Shown: positions 55,147 to 64,000 of the stretch, piece after piece | How positions within the stretch are numbered: the first letter of the stretch is position 1 | How the letters are laid out: every line of letters starts with the position of its first letter | From: Turbatrix aceti | Taxonomy: Eukaryota; Nematoda; Chromadorea; Rhabditida; Panagrolaimidae | Direction of reading: 5' to 3' | DNA: 64,000 nt | Assembly: GCA_963969345.1 (NCBI GenBank) | Contig: OZ017766.1 | Span: 6,882,001-6,946,000, forward strand | Notes under the pieces: model-generated | Told to the model about the DNA's origin: nothing | What the model saw: only the letters and a program-made list of their open reading frames with translations | Database searches by the model: none | Translations under genes and position numbers: made by a program

Positions 55147-55278
55147 TAATGACCTTCCTTCCCGCCTGCATGCCTGCGTAGGCTCACTCATGTCAGTAGT
55201 ACGCATCGATTTGGTCATTCCGGACGCGGCAAATTGAATAAATAATTCTCGCGCATTATGCATTGAGTCGAGGATATA

Positions 55279-56863
55279 CAGTAGCGCCGAAAAGTTTAAG
55301 TGCAAACATTAATTTGCACCGTGCATTGTTCAAACGTATTGGTTTAGGCTCAAAATTTTTTTGATAAGCATCCTAGTGTATAGCCTTAGTATTGCCAAGT
55401 TTCAGATGGATTCGCTCAAAAATGTATTTTTGGCATATCGATTTATACAATGCGCGCGCCGAAAAGTTTAAGTGCAAGATGCTTTCTTTGCAGTAATAAA
55501 GCACATTTTTATGTATCATAGTTTTTGTTACGTTTTTATCACTTTGTATCAATGTTTTATTGATTGAGAACATATTTCGCGCAATACATTGATTTGATCG
55601 AGAAAATGAAGATGGCAACAGCTCATCTCAAAAATACACCCTTCTAGGGAGGTTTCGAAGGCTCTGGACGTCGAGGATTTAGTTTTTTTTATTCCAGTAG
55701 TGCCTAAAATGAAAGCAGTAATAGTCTACACAACGTACAAGAGCAGCCAACCCTCCGTTGACACGAAGGGCGGCGATAGAAAAATTTTTTTGATGTTGAG
55801 GTAGAGCTTCGAGCTGGCTCAAGTTGATAAAAATGAGAATCGCAAAAAACGCGAAGGTGGTAAAATTAGTCCTGTGGTTCTAAAACAATGCCTACACGCT
55901 GCCAAACATAAATGATAACAATTCACCGCTTATCCACTCGTTTCCGCAGAGAACAGGGAGATCAAACTAGATTTCATAACTAAACGTCAACATTGAAAAA
56001 CTGAGCATTTGAAAAAAGTCTTCTGTGGCCACAAAAGTGGAGTGAAACGGTTTTGTTATTATGTTTTGTAGTACGCTGATTGTTTGCAATACAAAAAACC
56101 ATATTCATAATATTTTTTTCCAATCAATTGTCATCTATTCTAAAATTCCGATGTTGTTATTTTTCGAAGTTACAAGTTTATCGTCCCGTTCTCTGCGGAA
56201 ACAAGTGGATAAGGGGAGAATTGTTGTCATTTATATTTGGCAACTTGTAGGCAATGTTTTAGAACCACAGGACTAATTTTACCACCTTCGCGTTTTTTGT
56301 GATTCTCATTTTTATCAACTTGAGCCAACTCGAAGCTCTACCTCAACATCAAAAAAATTTTTCTATCGCCGCCATTCGTGTCAACGGAGGGTTGGCTGCT
56401 CTTGTACGTTGTGTAGACTATTACTGCTTTCATTTTAGGCACTGCTGGAATAAAAAAAACTAAATCCTCGACGTCCAGAGCCTTCGAAACCTCCCTAGAA
56501 GGGTGTATTTTTGAGATGAGCTGTTGCCATCTTCATTTTCTCGATCAAATCAATGTATTGCGCGAAATATGTTCTCAATCAATAAAACATTGATACAAAG
56601 TGATAAAAACGTAACAAAAACTATGATACATAAAAATGCGCTTTATTACTGCAAAGAAAGCATCTTGCACTTAAACTTTTCGGCGCGCGCATTGTATAAA
56701 TCGATATGCCAAAAATACATTTTTGAGCGAATCCATCTGAAACTTGGCAATACTAAGGCTATACACTAGGATGCGTATCAAAAAAATTTTGAGTCTAAAC
56801 CAATACGTTTGAACAATGCACGGTGCAAATTAATGTTTGCACTTAAACTTTTCGGCGCTACTG
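55279..56863. mobile_element. Fold-back element with Tc1/mariner-like ends
   Basis: The two ends are CAGTAGCGCCGAAAAGTTTAAGTGCAAA and its reverse, flanked by TA (55277-55278 and 56864-56865). Arms of about 670 bases (55279-55950 and 56192-56863) are almost perfect inverted copies, separated by about 240 unique bases. A sub-terminal repeat GCGCCGAAAAGTTTAAGTGCAA occurs again about 170 bases inside each end. The frames in the arms are mirror copies of each other and not a transposase. Confidence 0.9.
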
Positions 56864-56865
56864 TA

Positions 56866-59800
56866 TTTGTAGCCGCAGGCTTTGCGCGCGAGAGAGGGCG
56901 CGAGCGAGGGCGTTGACGAAGTTAACGCGCACCCCAACACTCCACTCCTCTTTGTAGGGTGAAAACAGGGCAGGGTAGGGTGTAATAAACATTATCAGGA
57001 CAGTGCGTAGGGGGGAGGGGGGAGGGTGACTAACCAGCCACCGTTGGCCGTTTTCCACTGTCCATGGAAAACGGAAGGAAACAGAAAAGTGAACGGAGCT
57101 TATCTCGTATTATTCGCACCCCCGAACGAAACGAACACCGCGTCCACGCATTAGTTAGCGGTTGGTCAGCTGCCTGGTGAACAAAACTGACAAAGAAGAA
57201 AAGAAAGACACTCGCGAGTCGACATGCAACAACTTTTTTTTTCACTCCTCCGGTGGTGGCGGATCGGCGAACGAACGAACGAACAAAGGCAGAATTTAGA
57301 CAGATACGTACGCATTAGCAAACATGTGTTTTGGAAAATTAACAGCCAGCTGGAAGGCAAGCCTGGATCGTCAATAGTCACGGTTAATTGAGGTGATGTG
57401 AAAAATTGCGTCCGTCCGAGATCACAGGTGGTGGTGGTGGTAGTGGTCAGTCACTCTGGGCTCAGAGCGATCACGTTTCATTTGTTTCATCGTAAACCAA
57501 ACCAAACGTCCCTCAAACAAGTATAATCACCGGGAAAATACGAAATTTCAAACTTGGTCGTCCAAAAAAAAGGCCAGGGAAGGGGGGAAAAGGAATTCAC
57601 GCAACTCATTTTCGGATGACTGACCACTCCACTCGGGCATGCACCAGGCCCGCCGCCGGCGCATCAGCCAGCCCAGCTCGGTCAGCTCGACCAGCGCCTA
57701 CGTTGGCGCTGGCGCTGGTGCTGGCGTCGGGCCCATGCATACATACCAATCGCCAACGCAGACGCAGACGCATCATTTTTGCTACTAAATATGTACTACG
57801 TGGCCCACCACCACCACGACAACAACGACAACGACAACTACCGCTTGGTCATGCATGTCACAGCATCACCAGCACCATCAACAGCACCAGCAGCAGCTCA
57901 GTCGTCCTCGTCCTCGTCGTCGTCGTCGCTGTTGTCGTCGACTGAGTCAATTGAGGGACTCCCCCGAGCCTGGGTGGACCCAAATCCCCCGTGGAAGCGC
58001 CAATGTGAATATTATATACACACACGAATAATATAAATAATAATATTCACACATGGCAAGTCGAGCGAACTTTTGAGAAGAACCGACCCGGCGATGATCA
58101 AAAAGACCCCCCTCGGCGCAACGCTGCAACCGATCATTGACTGACTGAGTCCAAGGTCGCCTGACACGGGATCGCGGATATTTAGGATATTTTTCTCTGC
58201 CAAGATCCTGTAATTTCAATTATCTATTAGCTCCGGATCATCGAGCAGAAGTCATTCCACGACTCTGCCGGAAGTTGGAGGGTTCAAACAGTGAAAAAAA
58301 ACCCAAAAGAGCATTTTGGGTTCGATTCGATTATTTTATTTTATTTTTCAAAGCGCAAACAAAACCACTCCCAACGCCCAAAAAGTCAAAAAACCAGTCC
58401 CGTGGGTGTAAGCTTGTCTATCACGAGTACAGACACTTTTTGTGACAAAAAGTCGACGCTTATCGCCACTGCAGGGGGCGTCCGGGGGGCGCCGGGGGCT
58501 TCGAGGCGCCATTTATCACTTTGCAGTAGTCCGTGAAAACAAGCTACCATGCTTGTTCCCCCCCCCCGAAAGGTGGGGGGGGGGCAATGAATGAACACGA
58601 GTCCCGGAAAAAAAAGAAAAATAAATGGGAGAGAAACGAAGTTGGCATGCCGTGGCACATAAGTATGTATAAAAAAGTTTTTTGATACGAATGTGACTTG
58701 ACTTGACTGACTTATGTATGTACAAACGCACCAAAAAAATGCAAAAATGCCCCGGGACGACGATTACCGCCTTGGGCGTGTCAGAAAGGCGTCAGCGTTA
58801 GCGTCAGCGTCACTGGCACTTTCACCCGAGATGTTGCTGCTGGTCTGTTGGCTCAAAGTAAACCATCTACAATTTATAAAAAAAAGAGGAGGAGGAAGAA
58901 AGATGGGAAGAAGCAGGAGAAGAACTCTGGTGAGTAAGAGCCCTGGCACAGGCACAGGGCGCGAGACATCTCCGTAGTATACATTTCAGAAAAAAAAAGA
59001 TAATCCAATACGCAGACAGACAAGATGGCCCTGTCACCAAGGAGTGAGGGACAGAAAAATAACAGTGGACCCCAAACAGCTAACAATCATCAGACCAGGC
59101 CACGCCAGGCAAAAAAGCATGGTGTGAGTGAGGGACCGGGGACCATTGTCCATTGTTTTTGCACGAGACCAGAGAAAAGACCGGATGCGTGCCAGTGGTC
59201 ACGGTTTTTACGACTCTGAAGAGGACCACAAAAACAGCAGTGCGGTGGTCAATTTGTACCCCTTCCGCGGAAGCTTCCGTGCCGCGGCGCGCGCGTACAA
59301 AAAAAGAGAGAGAAGGGGACATATGCAAAACCTCTGGACTACCACCCTCCTTGGATGTTGCCAAAGGCTGACAAGGACGGGGACACAGACGACAGCTCGT
59401 TTTTAACCAAATTAAAAAAGAACCACGCAAGGGGACGTTGCTGGGCTCCTCGTTGCATTGTTCAGCAAAAAAAAAATTTTTTCTCTTTTCGAAGAGGAGA
59501 AGGAAGAGGACAAAGAAAGCAGCGTTAGCGCTTCTTTGGCCTGGGCTGCTGCCGGAACCGAGGTACCATTGTCGTAGATGGATGGATGAGGGGGGGATTC
59601 GGAGAACACATGCAAGAACACAGATAAATGCGAAAAGTGCTCACTGCTCACTTTTCCCATATATATTTTTTTTTTCTGAGTAGCCTGACCAGTTGGATAC
59701 TTTACAGCCTCAGTCAATCCTCGAGAAAATGACCAGACAGTGAACGAGTAACAACCGAGAGTGGTGTCGTCATTAGCAACGCAGAACTAATAGGGTACTC

Positions 59801-60413
59801 AAAAAAAAAGAAAAGAAAAAAAAGTCACAATCGGCATTGAAAACTGAAAAGAAGAAAACAAAGTGAAATTTTTTTTGGTAATTACTGACGAGATAAAAAA
59901 TGAGTAAGAAATGATCCATCAATTCATCATGGATCATTGTGCTCGCCGCGTTACCCGTGATTAAATACAACGAGCGAGCCGTATAGCTGTTTTTTTTCTC
60001 GGCGTTCTTTTAAGAAAAAAAGAAATTTAATTCGATCAGACAAACAGCCGTAAGCCGTGATTTTAAACGTGTTTGAACGCTCCTAGGGGGGCAGGAAGGA
60101 GTGTGGTGAAATTCGGCAGCTTCAGACGACCAAAGCACGGCTCTGGCAAACACGAAGATCGAATTTCGGCCGCCTTGGCCATGGCCTGCCTTGGCCTTGG
60201 GAACAAGGGACAGGAGATGGTCAGTCTACGGGTGCACGCCGGAAACAGGCACAGACATTGTCCGGGTTGGGTGTTTAACGACATCGTGGGATCGAATTTC
60301 ACGAGGCGCGATTCGATGCGCGCATTCCCACAGACAAATGGGTGAAATGGACCGACCGCTGCTCCCGGCAGTTATTTATTTTTACTACTAAACAATCGTT
60401 GTTCGATGGAGAC
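56866..60413. other. Gene-poor stretch with microsatellites
   Basis: I see no spliceable gene on either strand. Contents: GC-rich, CA/CG-rich patches; an ACAACGACAACGACAAC and CGTCGTCGTC tract at 57815-57945; C10-GAAAGGT-G10 at 58558-58584; A-rich and T-rich runs. Long open frames here are made of repeats (Ser, Arg or Pro runs). Any gene would have to have unrecognised short exons. Confidence 0.4.
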
Positions 60414-60854
60414 CAGGAATGGGCGAACGTTTGTGTTTGTTCGCGAACAAATTCAAATTTTTGCGTTCGTGTTCGTTCGAAAACAGATTTGCTTCGTTCG
60501 CGAACAAAGATAAATTTTTCGAACAGATAAAACGAACAAAAATTTAGGCAAAATCTGTTTAATGGTGCCGAAATTGATGTTATTTTTCCAAAAAATGACA
60601 AATAGTGTCAATTGCCTTTGGCAATAAAAAGTGTAGGAAAACTGTCACCAAAAACGTGAAAACGCATAGTACCGAAGTTTACGTTTTTATGCCCAGTTTG
60701 GACACAATTTTGTATAAAATGTCCTAAAAATCTGTTCGTTGTTCGTTCGCGAACGGTGACAAAAATGTTCGCGTTCGTTCGATTTCTCGAACAAAATTAA
60801 CGAAATGTTCGTGTTCGTTTGAGAACAAAAAAAACTACTGTTCGCCCCTCCCTG
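60414..60854. mobile_element. hAT-type MITE family B
   Basis: It runs from CAGGAATGGGCGAACG to GTTCGCCCCTCCCTG, complete inverted ends. The interior matches 26092-26586. The flanking 8-mers (ATGGAGAC and GTGGCCAT) do not match convincingly, so its target duplication is lost or was never present. Confidence 0.82.
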
Positions 60855-61159
60855 GTGGCCATTGTCGTCTGTTTTACAAATCGAATTATCTAGCAGCAAA
60901 AAAAACCTGCGTGCAAGCTACAGAAACGGCTGGCTGCTCAGCAAGCTGCTGAAGAGGAAGAAGAAGAAGCAGTGGTGGCGGTTGACCTCGCCGTATGCAA
61001 GTGAGTGACCGACCCGACCCCGGCCGTGAATGGATGAATGAATACAAAATCGATCTGACCGCTTCGTTGGCTTGGTGCTTGCATCCTCGCGTTTACCACG
61101 AGCTTCCCCGGTCGAGACAGGCAACATCAACAGCAAAAGCAACAGCAGGCGGTCGAGTC

Positions 61160-62155
61160 GGGTCGCACTGCATGCGCCTTTGCCTCAATGGACGAAAAAG
61201 AGCGCGCGCGCGCGTCGAATGAATCGTGTTCAAAAAAAGGCCCTGAAGCCAGTAATAGAGTTTTTTGCTTACGGTCACTTGGGTAGGCTTAGGCATTTCC
61301 CAAAGATTGTTTTAAGCCATCGGCGGTCATTGTCGGATTTTTTTGTGCAATGTTACAGACATTGGAAGAACATGAAATTTCCTGAGACTGTAACTCACCA
61401 GAACATCTGTGAATTTTTGAAAATCGAACGTAACTTTTTTCATTACGTCTATAAGAAGCAAATTACGTGAGATGTGCCGTAGCATTATAGTAGTATGCGA
61501 GATCGAACCCAAAATAGAATACGTGCTTCATAATGCGCACGCGCCTATTGTCGTATATGAAAAAAACGTTCATTATTGCGTTCCTTCTGCTGGTACTTGC
61601 ATATCAGAAAGCAAAATGAATATAAAAAATGAAAAAGAACCAAAGAAATCAGATGGATAAGAAAAGATACACTCTCTTAGATTCCGACTTTTGGCTAAAA
61701 TTCATTCGCTGCAGGAACATCGAATAGAGCTTTTTTTCTGCTTTTCTTCAAAATTCTCCCTTGTTGTTCACCGCGCGTGCGCATTTTTTATCATTTTGCG
61801 TTCGATCTCGCATACTACTATAATGCTACGGCACATCTCACGTAATTTGCTTCTTATAGACGTAATGAAAAAAGTTACGTTCGATTTTCAAAAATTCACA
61901 GATGTTCTGGTGAGTTACAGTCTCAGGAAATTTCATGTTCTTCCAATGTCTGTAACATTGCACAAAAAAATCCGACAATGACCGCCGATGGCTTATAACA
62001 ATCTCTGGGACATGCCTAAGCCTACCCAAGTGACCGTAAGCAAAAAACTCTATTACTGGCTTCAGGGCCTTTTTTTGAACACGACACCTTCAAAAAAATG
62101 CACGCGCGCGCTCGATTGAGCAGAAATAAGGCGAAAGCGCATGCAGTGGGGTCGG
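61160..62155. mobile_element. Fold-back element with about 350-base arms
   Basis: The left arm (about 61160-61510) and right arm (about 61798-62155) are inverted copies; shared words include GCCAGTAATAGAG, CATTGTCGGATTTTTTTGTGC and AATTTGCTTCTTATAGACG. The outer ends hold CG-rich runs (GCGCGCGCGCG). I could not fix termini or a target duplication. A related outer-arm word lies at 40432. Confidence 0.8.
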
Positions 62156-62333
62156 TCTTTTTTTTGCGACCAATCCGACCACTGACATGGATGGCAACAA
62201 CGAACGAATGGTTTTTGTCAAAAGAGTGCAAAAATCATTCGTTCATGCACCGGATACTTGAAATCTCCAAGTACTTCCAGCCCGTGGCAGACAGAGCGCG
62301 TGAAGAACTTTACCTCAAGTATGTACACCCCCC

Positions 62334-62378
62334 GCGAATAAAGACGCCCAGGTGTTGTACCTGGACGCTTTTATTCGC
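62334..62378. other. Short perfect-looking stem-loop
   Basis: GCGAATAAAGACGCCCAGGT, a loop of five bases, then ACCTGGACGCTTTTATTCGC: a 20-base stem with two mismatches or bulges. It lies in non-coding DNA. It could be a transcript hairpin, a terminator-like fold or the core of a small inverted-repeat element. Confidence 0.5.
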
Positions 62379-63466
62379 AATAATAAAAACCGTGAGAACA
62401 GGCACAAAAAACACACACCCTAGCTTTTGTCCTTTCCGCGGACGATCATAATTCTCATAATTCATGAATGACCGTTCCCAGCGTCGTTCACGGTGAAACC
62501 ACAACCGTAAAGGTGTGAGGAGTCCAGTCCAATCCTACACCACCTTTGGGTCATAAAAAATGCAGCAAATGAATAATTCAGCAATTAAAAAAATACATTT
62601 TTTCCGTCGTCTGTCGTGAATCGTGAACAACAGCTTTGTCCGACGACGTATAAAAATGTTATAGTATTATGTATAAAAAAATGACCATTCAAAAGAGCAA
62701 TGGAGACCAGGTGTTTGTTTAGACAGACGTTGGACATGCATGCGTGCATTCGTGCACGGAAGGAAAGAGAAGAGACAGAATGTGTATACAAAACGGCAGC
62801 CGGAGGCAAAAGAAAGGAAGAAAACTGCAAAAATGTCTCTTCGCCCCGACGGCAGCGGTACTATGCACAACTTGTGAAGGACCCTGCCCGCGGCGGCACT
62901 CGCGGCGGGAGGGGGGCACAAATGATGGCAGCAGAGTCGCTGCCGTCGCCGTCGCCGTCGCCATCGTCATCCGACGATGAACGCGCAGACAAGGAGGCAA
63001 AAAAAGGCCGTTTCGCGCCCAAAAAAATATACAAGATGGATGGAAGAAAGAGCAATTGCAAGGAAATGCGCGCGTTTTGACGACAGATGCATTTATTCGA
63101 ACGAACCCAGAAAGATTTGATCTGGCACTATGGTAAACACAACTTCCGGCCACTCGGAAGGCCGAGGATTGTTATAGGTCTGTCAAGCACTCGACTTGAC
63201 GGCTTTCACTCACATCAACGAAGCAGCGCTAATCTCGACTTTTCACTACTCGTCCGCGCATCATCCTGCATGGCCACTTACCCAAGCAACGCCAAGCGAT
63301 TAGCGATTAGCGATGCTTCTAAGTGGTTGTACTCAAGTTTGCCTGACGGGTCTGTGCCATTCGGAAGCGATGAGCAATGGAAAACCCGGGTGAATTTCAA
63401 ATGAATAACATCCGCAACAACCAAAATCCTGAAAACCGTCTAAGGGGTTCACCAGAGGGTCGAGAG
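62379..63466. other. Intergenic, low complexity
   Basis: A (GTCGCC)n tract lies at 62945-62972. Open frames on both strands are short, of biased composition and without recognisable domains. No gene is supported. Confidence 0.4.
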
Positions 63467-63933
63467 CAGGAATGGGCGAACGAACACGAACATTTTGTTA
63501 ATTGTGTTCGAAAAATCGAACGAACGCGAACATTTTTGTCAGTGTTCGCGAACGAACACGAACGAACAGATTTTTTTGCATATTTTGTACAAAATTTTGT
63601 CCAAACTGGGCATAAAAACGTAAACTTCGGTACTATGCGTTTTCACGTTTTTGGTGACAGTTTTCCTACACTTTTTATTGCCGAAGGCAATTGACACTAT
63701 TTGTCATTTTTGGAAAAATAACATCAATTTCGGCACCATTAAACTGATTTTACATAAATTTTTGTTCGTTTTATCTGTTCGGAAAATTTATATTCGTTCG
63801 CGAACGAAGCAAATCTGTTTTCGAACGAACACGAACGCAAAAATTTGAATTTGTTCGCAAACGAACTCGAATTTTTGCGAACAATTTCAAATGTTCGCAA
63901 AAAAAAACAACCCACAAACGTTCGCCCATCCCT
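63467..63933. mobile_element. hAT-type MITE family B with perfect target duplication
   Basis: It begins CAGGAATGGGCGAACG and ends GTTCGCCCATCCCTG. GTCGAGAG flanks both sides exactly (63459-63466 and 63934-63941). This is probably the youngest copy of the family in the window. Confidence 0.92.
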
Positions 63934-64000
63934 GGTCGAGAGTGACTCGGTAAGGTGTACTACGTAAGCACATTAGCCTGAGGCAACTCGCAACCCACTC

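Noticed and set aside
55373..56769. Two near-identical 81-residue frames in opposite orientation
   Set aside because: They are mirror copies in the arms of the fold-back element; neither resembles a transposase.
57616..58036. Ser/Val/Ala-rich frame over CGTCGTC repeats
   Set aside because: It follows the microsatellite in every frame; composition alone explains it.
61327..62029. Repeated 61-63-residue frames on both strands
   Set aside because: They lie in the inverted arms of the 61160-62155 element and have no domain content.
1..64000. tRNA, rRNA and CRISPR-like structures
   Set aside because: I looked for B-box-like GGTTCGAAYCC words and for equal-spaced repeat-spacer arrays. The only regular arrays are the intronic minisatellites, whose units are contiguous with no unique spacers.

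Overview
Organism. This is eukaryotic nuclear DNA, almost certainly from a nematode. A cuticle collagen with the nematode layout is present at 6153-7667: a short cytoplasmic N-terminus, one membrane segment, an RLRR processing site, a cysteine cluster, then Gly-X-Y blocks. Introns are GT-AG, often only 43-60 bases, and T-rich before the AG. Genes are packed 0.1-0.7 kb apart, and some lie close enough in series to suggest operons. I cannot name the species. All exon structures were spliced by eye, keeping reading phase across each junction and checking against remembered family features; no database search was made.

Layout. 1-5 kb: ZNF598-type ubiquitin ligase (-). 6-7.7 kb: cuticle collagen (+), preceded by a partial copy of its first exon. 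8.3-9.4 kb: non-autonomous transposon. 10-11.6 kb: TRPA-like channel without ankyrin repeats (+). 11.6-13.5 kb: nest of hAT-type elements plus a non-LTR retrotransposon remnant. 13.9-16 kb: RAB21 and cyclophilin H (-). 17-18.1 kb: unrecognised zinc-ribbon gene, copy 1 (-). 19-24.6 kb: RIC1 (-). 25.3-25.9 kb: RING-CH (MARCH-type) ligase (+). 27-35.2 kb: EBP2, a ZIP zinc transporter and METTL4 in series (+). 36.7-37.4 kb: secreted TIL-domain protein (+). 38.2-39.5 kb: DXO/EOL-1-like protein (-). 40.6-43.2 kb: a DXO fragment, a solo LTR and zinc-ribbon gene copy 2 (+), inverted relative to copy 1. 43.9-45.5 kb: mitochondrial ribosomal protein uL3m (-), divergent from an S6K-like AGC kinase at 46.1-48.4 kb (+). 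49.4-50 kb: partial RING gene (+). 50.4-54.2 kb: PP2C-like domain protein (-). 54.7-64 kb: gene-poor and dominated by transposon-derived inverted repeats.

How the parts relate. Most genes are conserved housekeeping functions: ribosome-collision sensing, 60S biogenesis, mitochondrial translation, Rab GTPase and Golgi GEF trafficking, spliceosomal cyclophilin, adenine methylation, zinc transport and ubiquitin ligation. They are not one pathway. The unusual content is the accessory layer: an inverted segmental duplication carrying the zinc-ribbon gene together with pieces of the DXO-like gene, one copy later hit by an LTR just upstream of its start codon; a family of long palindromes found four times, each time inside an intron; and several hAT-type and TA-target-site elements whose ends and target duplications can be read directly.
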